Source of the DNA: Deinococcus alpinitundrae | Lineage (GTDB): Bacteria > Deinococcota > Deinococci > Deinococcales > Deinococcaceae | DNA: 64,000 nt | Direction: 5' to 3' | Assembly (NCBI RefSeq): GCF_009982895.1 | Contig: NZ_WXZL01000001.1 | Location: 186,001-250,000 of the forward strand | In this document: piece after piece, positions 52,977 through 61,416 of the stretch | How positions within the stretch are numbered: position 1 is the first letter of the stretch | Layout: every line of letters begins with the position of its first letter | Made by a program: the position numbers and the translations under genes | The notes under the pieces: generated by a model | The model's input: only the letters and a program-made list of their open reading frames with translations | Told to the model about the DNA's origin: nothing | Databases searched by the model: none

Positions 52977-53381
52977 TCAGGCGACATGACCGTCCAGCAC
53001 CTGACGCACCTGCGCCTCGGCGGCCTGCACCTGGGGGTCATGTCTGGCCCGCTGATAGCCGCTGCGAAACTCGGCGAAACGGGTGTCGGCACTGCTCAGC
53101 AGCAGGCCGTACGCTTGGCTCGCGTCGGTAAACTGCCGCTCGGTCAGCACCACATTTTTCTGGTCGATCACCTCGTCTAACGTGGACATCAGGCCCGAGA
53201 GCGGACGCAGCCACTGAAAGGCCGGGTCGCCGGTCACCAGATTGAAGAAGGTGTACGGCGAGGCAATCGGGCCGTGCATGAATTCGTATTCGCTCTTGGC
53301 GACAGCGAGCAGGGCCGAGTGAAACTGACGCAGGGCGGCGGCCAGGTCATCCAGGCGGGCACGGACGGGTTCGGCAGTCAT
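52977..53381 (-). CDS. Hypothetical helical protein
   Basis: A 134-residue, mostly helical protein. The central HGPIASPYTFFNLVTGDPAF and the FQWLRPLSGLMSTLDEVID strings are distinctive and repeated in my memory of Deinococcus-Thermus hypotheticals, but I cannot name a family. ATG at 53381; CACACT lies 7 bases before it, a weaker version of the leaderless box. It is probably co-transcribed with pth, 15 bases away. Confidence 0.6.
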   Translation of the reverse strand: MTAEPVRARLDDLAAALRQFHSALLAVAKSEYEFMHGPIASPYTFFNLVTGDPAFQWLRPLSGLMSTLDEVIDQKNVVLTERQFTDASQAYGLLLSSADTRFAEFRSGYQRARHDPQVQAAEAQVRQVLDGHVA

Positions 53382-53605
53382 GCCCAGCAGTGTGCCACAC
53401 GCTGACCAAGCGCGGCCAGCCGGACGCACCCGCTTGGCTTTTAACCTTCAGTTGGAAAAGCAATAGCGAGGGTAGCCGACGTCGTGAACAGGCAGTCGTC
53501 GTGGGCAGCACGCGTGTAGAGCGGCTTCGCAGCGCTGCGGGTTCCTTCGAGAACGCCCGCCCGCTCAGGTTCGTCTCCGCCTCATTCTCGATGCCTGGCA
53601 GGCGC

Positions 53606-53611
53606 TAGCTT
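53606..53611 (+). promoter_or_regulatory. -10 box of a leaderless promoter (DUF1999-like gene)
   Basis: TAGCTT, then 6 bases, then ATG at 53618; no ribosome-binding site. Confidence 0.5.
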
Positions 53612-53617
53612 GAAGGC

Positions 53618-54133
53618 ATGTTGCGCTACCGGATCTTTTCAGCCGACGACTTCGTGGCCCTTGAGGCGCTTGACCTGGACGTGCAGCGCCGCCTCGACCC
53701 CACGTTCGATACGCTTGAGGAGCGCGAGCGCGAGGGGCGGCTGCGCACGTCGCTGCCCGCGCTGAAATTCTTCGAGCGCAGCGAACACAGTTTTGTGGCC
53801 GAGGAGGATGGGAAGGTTCTGGGGCTGCTGCTGGCCCAACCGGTATGGCAGGGTGATAGGCCGGTGGTGCTGGTGGTGCAGGTGCTGCTGGCCCACGACG
53901 CGCCGCCCGAAACGGCCAGCGGGCTGCTGCACGCCTGCGTCAAGAGCGCCTACGACACCGCCGTCTACGAGGTGCATTTTCCGCTGACGCCGGAACTCGA
54001 AGCCGCCGCCCACACCGAGGAAGCGCATGTGCTGGGCCGCTACGCGGTGCGCCACCTGGGCAGCCGCCACGCCAGCGCCCCCGGCGAACGCCTGACGCCC
54101 CCCCCGACGGCCCCCAATGTACCGAACACTTGA
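53618..54133 (+). CDS. DUF1999-like GNAT-fold protein
   Basis: A 171-residue protein resembling the DUF1999 family of Deinococcus-Thermus, which has a GNAT acetyltransferase fold. The segment RSEHSFVAEEDGKVLGLLLAQ is the GNAT strand-turn-strand (seen as HSFVAEEDGKVLG), followed by PVVLVVQVLLAHD, the equivalent of motif A. The acetyl-CoA loop R-x-x-G-x-G/A is not obvious, so catalysis is uncertain. The final 20 residues are Pro-rich. Single gene with a leaderless promoter. Confidence 0.6.
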   Translation: MLRYRIFSADDFVALEALDLDVQRRLDPTFDTLEEREREGRLRTSLPALKFFERSEHSFVAEEDGKVLGLLLAQPVWQGDRPVVLVVQVLLAHDAPPETASGLLHACVKSAYDTAVYEVHFPLTPELEAAAHTEEAHVLGRYAVRHLGSRHASAPGERLTPPPTAPNVPNT

Positions 54134-54204
54134 AAGGCGAAAAACAGGTAGGCAGCCGCGTTGATCAACCTTCACAATAAAAGAATGGTCAGGGAGGAAA
54201 GGAA

Positions 54205-54426
54205 ATGACACAAGCAACCAACAAGGCCCGCGTGCTGATCGGCGTGCGCGGTATGGACAAGGAAGCGGGCGAGCGCATCTCGAAGGTGCTGCTCAGCATG
54301 CCCGGCGTAACCCAGGCCCAGCCGGACCAGGCCCAGATCGCGGTGCAGTACGACCCCACGGCCCTCACCGTGATGGATCTGCTGCGGGCCATTCGCAAGC
54401 AGGGCTTTCTGGCCGGGATGCTCTGA
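54205..54426 (+). CDS. HMA-fold-like small protein without metal cysteines
   Basis: A 73-residue protein with the beta-alpha-beta-beta-alpha-beta pattern and internal motifs of heavy-metal-associated domains: [20 protein letters not shown] then [20 protein letters not shown] and [10 protein letters not shown]. The CxxC copper pair is missing (GMDKEAG replaces GMxCxxC), so it is unlikely to carry copper that way. AGGAGG precedes the ATG. Next gene, DUF503, begins 7 bases downstream, so they form a unit. Confidence 0.65.
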   Translation: MTQATNKARVLIGVRGMDKEAGERISKVLLSMPGVTQAQPDQAQIAVQYDPTALTVMDLLRAIRKQGFLAGML

Positions 54427-54433
54427 GGCTCCG

Positions 54434-54745
54434 GTGAGCCTGGGCTACATCGGCAGCCTGACCCTGCGCCTGGAAATGCCCTGGGTCAGCAACCTCAAGG
54501 AAAAGCGCGCGCTGGTGCGGCCCGTCGTCGAGCGGCTCAAGGCCCGCTTTCCGGTGACGGTGGCCCGCCTCGACGGTCTGGACGCCCACGACTGGGAAAT
54601 CATCGGGGTGGTGACGGTCAGCAACGACCACCAGTGGGTCGAGGAGACGTTGCAACTCGCCGCCGACTTCGTGGTTGCCCAGGGCGAATACCGGGTGACC
54701 AGTGAGGAGCGGGGCATCGTACCGATTGAAGACGTGATGGACTGA
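54434..54745 (+). CDS. DUF503-domain protein
   Basis: A 103-residue ferredoxin-like-fold protein. The family motifs are clear: [19 protein letters not shown], then [18 protein letters not shown] and the [15 protein letters not shown] stretch. DUF503 proteins (YlxP) often lie near ribosome-maturation genes such as rbfA and are linked to ribosome assembly by genome context only. Start is GTG at 54434, 7 bases after the HMA-fold gene. I see no rbfA here. Confidence 0.85.
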   Translation: MSLGYIGSLTLRLEMPWVSNLKEKRALVRPVVERLKARFPVTVARLDGLDAHDWEIIGVVTVSNDHQWVEETLQLAADFVVAQGEYRVTSEERGIVPIEDVMD

Positions 54746-54921
54746 GGGGCGCGGTCCGGAGTCAGGCAAAGTTTGCCACTGACCTCAGTCCACCCGTCAA
54801 GAACCTCCAGAGACCTTCCAGCCTCCTGCACCCACGTGGTGCTGGGGGCCATTTTTCCGGAGCGCCGTTTCCTTAAGGCCCGTTGTCCTGGGGTGTATCT
54901 TTGCGCGCGCCGCCGCCTTGC

Positions 54922-54952
54922 TACAATCCCGGCTATCAGTGGAAGTGGTTCC
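54922..54952 (+). promoter_or_regulatory. malQ promoter and LacI-type operator
   Basis: -10 box TACAAT (54922-54927), with TTGCGC 15 bases upstream as a poor -35, then GGAAGTGGTTCC (54941-54952), 13 bases after the -10. The operator keeps both outer GGAA/TTCC arms of the malE palindrome and its GTGGAAG left flank. Confidence 0.6.
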
Positions 54953-55013
54953 AGCCCCACCGCGACGCGCACGTTAGAGCGCGAGGGGCGACGCTTCCAG
55001 TCAAGGAGACTGC

Positions 55014-56534
55014 ATGAGTATTTCCCGTTCCAGTGGCGTTTTGTTGCACCCCACCAGCCTGCCCGGCCCTTACGGCATCGGTGAACTCGGCGAGGAGGCC
55101 CGGCGCTGGGTCGACTGGCTCTCGGCTGCCGGGCAGCACTACTGGCAAGTCATGCCGCTCGGCCCCACCGGCTACGGCGACAGCCCCTACCAGGCGTTCT
55201 CGGCCTTCGCGGGCAACCCCTATCTGGTGTGCCTCGATACCCTGCGCGAGCAGGAATTGTTACTCGACGTGGACTTTGACGCCGTGCCGGACTTCGGCAA
55301 GGACCGGGTGGATTTCGGCTTGCAGTACATCTGGCGCAACCAGATGCTCAGCCGGGCCTTCTCACACTTCGAGGCGGGCCGGGCCGAGGGCGAGATGGGC
55401 GAACTCGACGCCGAGTTCGGCACCTTCAAGGCCAGCGAGCAGCACTGGCTGGAAGACTACGCCCTGTTCATGGCGCTGAAAAACGAGCAGGGCGGCTTGC
55501 CCTGGAACACCTGGCCGCTGCCGATTCGCAGACGCGAGGCTGGGGCCATGACCGAGGCCCGCACCCGGTTGAACCGCGAAATCGAGCGCTACTCCTTCCA
55601 GCAGTTCCTGTTTTTCCAGCAGTGGACGGCCATTCGCAGTTATGCCGCCGACCAGGGTGTGCAGGTCATCGGCGACATTCCCATTTTCGTGGCGATGGAT
55701 TCCTCGGACGCCTGGGCCAACCCCGAGCAGTTCTTCTTTGACGACGAGGGCCAGCCAACGGTGGTGGCGGGCGTGCCGCCGGACTACTTCAGCGACACCG
55801 GCCAGCTGTGGGGCAATCCGCTCTATGACTGGGACGCCATGCAGAAAGACAAATTCCGGTGGTGGATTCGCCGCTTTCAGGCCAGCCTGAAACTCTACGA
55901 TTTGATCCGGGTCGACCACTTCCGGGGGTTTGCCGGGTACTGGGAAATTCCGTACCCCGCTGAGACGGCCATGATCGGCGAGTGGAAGCCCGCACTGGGC
56001 CATCCGATGTTCAAGGCCGTGCAGGAAGCGCTGGGCGACCTCCCGATCATCGCCGAGGACCTGGGCGTCATCACGCCGGACGTGGAAGCGCTGCGCGACG
56101 ACTACGGCCTGCCGGGCATGGCGGTGCTGCAATTCGCCTTCGGCGGCGGCGACTTCGCCGTGAACGCCTTCCTGCCGCACAACCTCAAAGAAAACCAGGT
56201 CGTCTACACCGGCACCCACGACAACGACACCACGCGCGGCTGGTGGCGCAACGCGGGCGAGGACGAGCGTCATACCTTCCGGGTGTATACCCACAGCGAC
56301 CCCAGCGAGGAGGATTTCGCCTGGATGCTGACCGAGATCGCCTTCGGGTCGAAAGCCAACCTGGCGGTGGTGCCGCTGCAAGACCTGCTCAACCTGGGCA
56401 GTGAGGACCGCATGAACCTGCCGGGCAGCACCGGCCCCGAGAACTGGACCTGGCGCTACCGCAGCGGCGTGGTGACTCACGAACTGGCCGGACAGCTCCG
56501 CGACCTGACCGAGCGGACCGGGCGCAAAATCTAG
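55014..56534 (+). CDS. malQ: 4-alpha-glucanotransferase (amylomaltase)
   Basis: A 506-residue GH77 enzyme that disproportionates maltodextrins in the cytosol. SSGVLLHPTSLPGPYGIG opens the protein; GYGDSPYQAFS follows; the catalytic Asp is in LIRVDHFRGF, the acid Glu in IIAEDLG, and the transition-state Asp in THDNDTTRGW. Length equals Thermus amylomaltase (500). AAGGAG precedes the ATG at 7 bases. The upstream operator resembles that of malE, tying it to maltodextrin use. Confidence 0.97.
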   Translation: MSISRSSGVLLHPTSLPGPYGIGELGEEARRWVDWLSAAGQHYWQVMPLGPTGYGDSPYQAFSAFAGNPYLVCLDTLREQELLLDVDFDAVPDFGKDRVDFGLQYIWRNQMLSRAFSHFEAGRAEGEMGELDAEFGTFKASEQHWLEDYALFMALKNEQGGLPWNTWPLPIRRREAGAMTEARTRLNREIERYSFQQFLFFQQWTAIRSYAADQGVQVIGDIPIFVAMDSSDAWANPEQFFFDDEGQPTVVAGVPPDYFSDTGQLWGNPLYDWDAMQKDKFRWWIRRFQASLKLYDLIRVDHFRGFAGYWEIPYPAETAMIGEWKPALGHPMFKAVQEALGDLPIIAEDLGVITPDVEALRDDYGLPGMAVLQFAFGGGDFAVNAFLPHNLKENQVVYTGTHDNDTTRGWWRNAGEDERHTFRVYTHSDPSEEDFAWMLTEIAFGSKANLAVVPLQDLLNLGSEDRMNLPGSTGPENWTWRYRSGVVTHELAGQLRDLTERTGRKI

Positions 56535-56582
56535 AGCGAAAAGTCGTGGGCGTTCGTTCAGAGTCAGGTGGGCCGTTTGCTC

Positions 56583-56588
56583 TACCCT
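56583..56588 (+). promoter_or_regulatory. -10 box of a leaderless promoter (cobalamin adenosyltransferase)
   Basis: TACCCT, 6 bases, ATG at 56595; no ribosome-binding site. Confidence 0.5.
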
Positions 56589-56594
56589 GACGGC

Positions 56595-57179
56595 ATGAAA
56601 CTCTACACCCGCACCGGCGACGGCGGCCAGACCGGACTCTACGGCGCAGACCGCGTGAGCAAAGCCCACCCCCGCGTGGAGGCCTACGGCACGGTGGACG
56701 AACTCAATAGCGTGCTGGGCCTGGCGCGCGCCCACAACGCCCGCTCTCACACGCCGCAGGCCGACGCGGAAACCGATCTCGAATACCTGCAAAACGCCCT
56801 GTTCGACCTGGGCGCCGACCTCGCCACCCGCCAGGACAGTCCCTACGCCAAGAACATCGCCCGCATGGACGAGCAGGACGTGGCTTACCTGGAAACGGTG
56901 ATCGACCGCTACCAGGACGGCGTGGCCCCGCTGACGCACTTCATTCACCCCAGCGGCACACCCGTGGGAGCCAGCCTACACGTGGCCCGCAGCGTGACGA
57001 GGCGGGCCGAGCGCGATGTGCTGCGGCTGATGGACGTGGAGGAAGCCAACCTTCAGGCCCAGATCTACCTCAACCGGGTTTCGGATCTGCTGTTCGTGAT
57101 GGCCCGCGCCGTGAACGCCCGCGCTGGGCTAAGCGAGGAAGCCTGGAAGGTCAAGCCGAGGCGCAAGGCGGCGGAGTAA
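56595..57179 (+). CDS. Cob(I)alamin adenosyltransferase, PduO type
   Basis: A 194-residue enzyme transferring adenosyl from ATP to cob(I)alamin. The ATP loop TRTGDGGQTGLYGADRVSK, EAYGTVDELNS, and the VTRRAERDVLRL helix with the RxxxE pair are the family marks. Start ATG at 56595 is set by the -10 box 6 bases upstream; an earlier in-frame TTG at 56568 would lie before it. Single gene, convergent with lutC 11 bases downstream. It supplies coenzyme B12 to dependent enzymes elsewhere. Confidence 0.93.
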   Translation: MKLYTRTGDGGQTGLYGADRVSKAHPRVEAYGTVDELNSVLGLARAHNARSHTPQADAETDLEYLQNALFDLGADLATRQDSPYAKNIARMDEQDVAYLETVIDRYQDGVAPLTHFIHPSGTPVGASLHVARSVTRRAERDVLRLMDVEEANLQAQIYLNRVSDLLFVMARAVNARAGLSEEAWKVKPRRKAAE

Positions 57180-57190
57180 GAGCCGAGCGC

Positions 57191-57805
57191 TTACTCCACC
57201 AGCACGATCTCCAGTCGCCTCGGGCCGTGAACGCCCTCCACACGGCTGAGTTCGATGTCGCTCGTCGCGCTCGGCCCGCTGATCCAGGTCAGAGGCCGCC
57301 CAGCTTCCACTGCCGCTTGCAAAGCAGCCACCGCCTGCGGCACGCTCTCGACGACCTGCTCGGAGCGCACCACGCAGATGTGCCGGTCCGGAATCAGGGT
57401 CAGCGCCCGCCGCCCCTGGCCGGGACCGTGATCAAGAACAACGGTGCCGGTTTCAGCAATAGCGACGGCGCAGGTGGTCAGCACAGCGTCGTAGGCGGCG
57501 AGGTCGGCGTGGGTGGCCTGCGGTTTGCGGGGCGTGAGTTGTAGGAGAACCTGAGCGGGAAACCCCTCGGGAACCAGCACGTTCTGTGCGGCCAGCAACT
57601 TGGTGAGGAGAGCAGCCAGCTCAGCTTCGGAAACGCGGTGAACCTCGGCGCGGTACTCGGCGGCGTACTCGGCAAACTGGGCCACGATCTCGGCGTGGGG
57701 GCGGACAGAAGCAGGAACGGCGGTTCGCTCAACCTGGGGCCTCTCCCCCGCTGCGGTTGCCCGGTTGATGCGGGTCAGAATCTCCAGACGGGCCTCGTTA
57801 CCCAT
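57191..57805 (-). CDS. lutC: LUD-domain protein LutC (L-lactate utilisation)
   Basis: A 204-residue protein of the LUD/YkgG family, the C part of the iron-sulfur L-lactate dehydrogenase complex LutABC, which oxidises L-lactate to pyruvate. The LUD pattern is present: DAVLTTCAVAIAETGTVVLD, then GRRALTLIPDRHICVV and the ending SATSDIELSRVEGVHGPR. The ATG is 8 bases inside the end of lutB. Last gene of the rha-lut unit. Confidence 0.9.
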   Translation of the reverse strand: MGNEARLEILTRINRATAAGERPQVERTAVPASVRPHAEIVAQFAEYAAEYRAEVHRVSEAELAALLTKLLAAQNVLVPEGFPAQVLLQLTPRKPQATHADLAAYDAVLTTCAVAIAETGTVVLDHGPGQGRRALTLIPDRHICVVRSEQVVESVPQAVAALQAAVEAGRPLTWISGPSATSDIELSRVEGVHGPRRLEIVLVE

Positions 57806-59219
57806 GTTGGCCTTCTTCGCGCCACAGTTCGCGGAAGGACTTGGCCGGAAAGGCGGGCAGGTTGCGCGAACTCGTCCAGCCGCCGAGCAGACCGGGGAGG
57901 GCGTGAATTGCGCCGTGCTGCACCAGTGGTCCCTGACCGATGCGGGCCAGTTTGAGCGCGCCCTCGAAGCGGAACGGCTCGTTGAAAATCCAGGCCGCCG
58001 TCTTCATAGCGATACTCTCCGCATTTGGTGTTTTGTGCGGCGTGATCTGTCCGCGCAGGTAAATCAGGATTTCGGGAATGTTGATCTTGACCGGGCAAGC
58101 GTCATAACAGGCCCCGCACAGACTGCTGGCCCAGGGCAGCGAGTTGGCGTTGTCGTCTTCCAGTTGCAGCAGTTGCGGCGTCAGAATCGCGCCGATGGGG
58201 CCGGGGTAGACGCTGCCGTAAGCGTGGCCGCCCGCCCGCTCGTACACTGGGCAGACGTTCAGACAGGCCGAACAGCGGATGCAGCGCAGGGTTTCCCGGC
58301 CCACTTTGTCGGCCAGCACGTCTGTACGCCCATTATCGAGCAGGACCAGATGGAATTCCTGCGGGCCGTCGCCGGGCGTCACGCCGCTCCAGAAACTGGT
58401 GTAGGGATTCATGCGCTCGGCGGTCGAACTGCGCGGCAGCAGTTGCATGAACGGCGCGATGTCGGCCCACTCGGGCAGCACCTTCTCGATGCCCATCACC
58501 GAGATCAGCACGTCCGGCAGGGTCAGGCACATCCGCCCGTTGCCCTCCGATTCCACGATGCAGACTGTTCCGGTGGCAGCAATGGCGAAATTCGCGCCGG
58601 AGACGGCCACCTTGGTGGTCAGGAATTTCTCTCTCAGGTACAGCCGAGCCGCCTCAGCCAGCACCTTCGGCTCGTCGGTGGGCAAGTCGGCACCGAGTTC
58701 GCGCCGGAACAGCTCACGGATCTCTGCCCGGTTCTTGTGAATGGCCGGAACGAGGATATGGCTGGGTGTGTCCCCAGCGAGTTGTACGATCAGCTCGGCC
58801 AGATCAGTCTCGACGGCGTGAATGCCCCGCGCTTCCAGCTCGGCGTTCAGCTCGATCTCGTCGCTACTGATGCTCTTGACCTTGATGATTTCCTTCGCGC
58901 CGTGCGCGGCGGCGAGGTCGGCCACGATACGGCGGGCTTCCTTCCCGTCCCGGGCCCAGTGCACCTGCCCGCCCCGCCGCTTCACGCTGGCCTCCAGCAT
59001 CAGCAGGTGCTCGGCCAGGTCGGCCAGGGCGACATCCTTGAGCGCTGCGCCGCGTGTGCGAATCTCTTCCCAATCGGGCAGCTCAGCCACCGCCCGCAGG
59101 CGCTTTTCACGAATCGTGGTGGTGGCGTGCTTGAGGTTGCGCCGCATCTGGGTGTCCTGCAAGGTTTCGCGGGCCGCATCGGGAAACGGGCGCGGCGGGC
59201 GAATGCCTCCGGCGCTCAC
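57798..59219 (-). CDS. lutB: Iron-sulfur LUD protein LutB
   Basis: A 473-residue protein, the core of LutABC. LUD domain at about residues 70-300 with GTVCIVESEGNGRM; then two 4Fe-4S clusters: CIRCSACLNVCPVYERAGGH (20 residues) and SLCGACYDACPVKINIPE; and a DUF3390-like C-terminus. Start is GTG at 59219 overlapping the lutA stop (GTGA). Length is close to B. subtilis LutB (476). Confidence 0.94.
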   Translation of the reverse strand: MSAGGIRPPRPFPDAARETLQDTQMRRNLKHATTTIREKRLRAVAELPDWEEIRTRGAALKDVALADLAEHLLMLEASVKRRGGQVHWARDGKEARRIVADLAAAHGAKEIIKVKSISSDEIELNAELEARGIHAVETDLAELIVQLAGDTPSHILVPAIHKNRAEIRELFRRELGADLPTDEPKVLAEAARLYLREKFLTTKVAVSGANFAIAATGTVCIVESEGNGRMCLTLPDVLISVMGIEKVLPEWADIAPFMQLLPRSSTAERMNPYTSFWSGVTPGDGPQEFHLVLLDNGRTDVLADKVGRETLRCIRCSACLNVCPVYERAGGHAYGSVYPGPIGAILTPQLLQLEDDNANSLPWASSLCGACYDACPVKINIPEILIYLRGQITPHKTPNAESIAMKTAAWIFNEPFRFEGALKLARIGQGPLVQHGAIHALPGLLGGWTSSRNLPAFPAKSFRELWREEGQHG

Positions 59220-60007
59220 AGCAGGGCCTCCGCGCTGACCTGCATCGCGCCGATGGTTTCCGAGTTTCCAGCACCCATTGACTCGGTACTCGCCAGAATC
59301 TCGGCCAGATGCACCACGCCCGCGCCGCTCTGGAGGCGACTCAGGCCGCCGCCGATATGCATCAGGCAGGAGTTGTCGCCCGCCGTACACAACTCGGCCC
59401 CGGTGCCCAACACGTTCTGCACCTTGTCGGCCAGCATCGCCGTGCTGGTTTCCGGATTCTTGACGCTGAAGGTGCCGCCGAAGCCGCAGCACTGATCGCT
59501 GGCAGGCAGCTCAATCAAGGTCAGGCCGCGCACCTTACGCAGCAATTTCAGCGGCGCGTCGCCCACCCGCAGCAGCCGCGCCGCGTGGCAGGTCGGGTGG
59601 TAGGTGACGCGGTGCGGGTAGTACGCGCCGACATCCTCCACCCCCAGCACCCTGACCAGAAACTCGCTGAGTTCGTAGGTGCGCTTGCCCAGTTCGGTGA
59701 CTTCTTGTAAAAGCCCGTCATCCCCGGCCCACTCCGCCGCCCTGGGGTAAAGATCGCGCACGAAGGCCACACAGGAACCGCTGGGGGCCACGATCACTTC
59801 CGAGTCGCGGAAATCGTTGACGAATTTGCGAATCAGCGGCAGGGCCTCTTTCTGGTAGCCAGTGTTGAAATGCATCTGGCCGCAGCAGGTCTGGGCCTCG
59901 TTAAAATGGACGGTGTGCCCCAGTCGCCGCAGCAGCCGCGCCGTCGCCAGCCCGGTCTGGGGAAACAGGGCGTCGTTGAGGCAGGTGATGAAGAGGTCTA
60001 TGTTCAT
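59216..60007 (-). CDS. lutA: LutA, CCG-domain subunit of lactate oxidation
   Basis: A 263-residue protein with two cysteine-rich CCG domains: QTCCGQMHFNTGY near residue 45 and DQCCGFGGTFSVKNPE near 185, each with a further upstream Cys, ligating iron-sulfur clusters. It forms LutABC with the next two gene products. ATG at 60007 overlaps the rhaB stop (ATGA), so lut translation is coupled to rhamnose genes. Confidence 0.94.
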   Translation of the reverse strand: MNIDLFITCLNDALFPQTGLATARLLRRLGHTVHFNEAQTCCGQMHFNTGYQKEALPLIRKFVNDFRDSEVIVAPSGSCVAFVRDLYPRAAEWAGDDGLLQEVTELGKRTYELSEFLVRVLGVEDVGAYYPHRVTYHPTCHAARLLRVGDAPLKLLRKVRGLTLIELPASDQCCGFGGTFSVKNPETSTAMLADKVQNVLGTGAELCTAGDNSCLMHIGGGLSRLQSGAGVVHLAEILASTESMGAGNSETIGAMQVSAEALL

Positions 60008-61410
60008 GATTGAACCGGAGCCGCATTTGGCGAGAAGGTCTGCAACTCGCACGAGTCTCGCACGGTGCGGCGCAAATCACTGGGGGCCAGGCCCGCCTGA
60101 ATCAGCAGGTTGCCCATCAGGGTGGCCTCCACCGGGCCTGCGATCACGGTTTTGCCACTGGCATCGGCGATCAACTGGTTGAGCAGCGTGATCTGCGAGC
60201 CGCCGCCGACCACGTGCACGGTGTCGATCTGCTGGCCGCTGACTTCTTCCAACGTGCTGAGAATCTGGGCTGTCTTGAATGCCAGGCTGCCGAGGACGCA
60301 GCGGGTGATCTCGGCGGGGGTCTGGGGCGGGGTCTGGCCACTCTGGGCACACGCGGTCCGCACCCGCTCAGGCATATCCGCGCCGGGCGGCAGAAAGCGG
60401 GCGTCGTCAGGATTGATGGTTGGGCCGCGCTCGACTTCGGCGGCCTGAGCGTAGAGGTCGGCGTAGTCCAGCTTCCAGACCTCGTTGCACTGCTGGATGA
60501 TCCACAGCCCCATCAGATTCTTGAGCAGGCGGGTGCGGCCGCCCACGCCCGCCTCATTGGTCAGGTTCTCGGCCAGGCTTCGCTCACTGATGATGGGCCG
60601 GGGCGTCTCGATGCCGACCAGGCTCCAGGTGCCGCTGGACACGTAGGCCCAGCGCTGGCCTTGCGCTGGAACCGCCGCCACTGCCGAGGCGGTGTCGTGG
60701 GTGGCGGGCAAGATCACTTGAACGCCGCTCAGCCCGGTTTCGCGCTCCACCTCCGGGGTTAGCTGGCCCAGCGCCGTGCCGGATTCCGCGATTTCCGGCA
60801 ACAGTTGGGTGGGGATGCCCAGGCCGTCCAGCAACCCGGCGGCCCAGCCTCCAGTCTGAGGGTTGTAGAACTGCGTGCTGCTGGCGTTGGTGCGCTCGGT
60901 GACAGCCAACCCGCACAGCCAGAAGTGCAACAGATCGGGAATCATCAGTAACTTGTTGGCCCGCTCCAGTGTCTCAGGCGCTTCGGCGGCCAGCTGATAG
61001 AGCGTGTTGAACGGCAGAAACTGAATGCCGGTGTCGCTGTAGATGGCCTCATCGGAGAGCTGCGCCCGCACCCTCTCCATGACACCGCTGAGGCGCGAGC
61101 TGCGGTAATGGTGAACTTGACCGAGCAGGGTACCGCCTTGATCGATCAGGCCGTAATCCACCGCCCAGGAGTTGACGCCCACGCTGGCAATCTGACCGTG
61201 ATTTGACGCCAGCTTAAGGCCGTGCAGAATCTCGCGCCACAGGCCCAGAATGTCCCAATAGAGCTGTCCGCGCACCGGGACGCCGCCGTTGGGAAAGCGA
61301 TGAAGGATCTTGACCTGGAGCTTGCCGCCTTCGATGGTCCCCAGGGCAACCCGACCACTGGAGGCTCCCAGGTCAATGGCAATGTGGCGGGAGGAGCGGG
61401 AAGTCACCAC
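60004..61410 (-). CDS. rhaB: Rhamnulokinase RhaB
   Basis: A 468-residue FGGY-family kinase phosphorylating L-rhamnulose at C1. IAIDLGASSGRVALG is the phosphate-1 loop; DTASAVAAVPA and VHVVGGGSQITLLNQLIAD are ATP-fold motifs; SVGVNSWAVDYGL carries the sugar-binding Asp. GTG at 61410 with GAGG 5 bases upstream. It follows rhaD/E by 6 bases and overlaps lutA by 4. Confidence 0.94.
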   Translation of the reverse strand: MVTSRSSRHIAIDLGASSGRVALGTIEGGKLQVKILHRFPNGGVPVRGQLYWDILGLWREILHGLKLASNHGQIASVGVNSWAVDYGLIDQGGTLLGQVHHYRSSRLSGVMERVRAQLSDEAIYSDTGIQFLPFNTLYQLAAEAPETLERANKLLMIPDLLHFWLCGLAVTERTNASSTQFYNPQTGGWAAGLLDGLGIPTQLLPEIAESGTALGQLTPEVERETGLSGVQVILPATHDTASAVAAVPAQGQRWAYVSSGTWSLVGIETPRPIISERSLAENLTNEAGVGGRTRLLKNLMGLWIIQQCNEVWKLDYADLYAQAAEVERGPTINPDDARFLPPGADMPERVRTACAQSGQTPPQTPAEITRCVLGSLAFKTAQILSTLEEVSGQQIDTVHVVGGGSQITLLNQLIADASGKTVIAGPVEATLMGNLLIQAGLAPSDLRRTVRDSCELQTFSPNAAPVQS

Positions 61411-61416
61411 GTGTCC

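Noticed and set aside
54780..54880. Terminator after the DUF503 gene
   Set aside because: Short complementary pieces lead to ATTTTT, but no continuous stem longer than 5 bp could be drawn with confidence.
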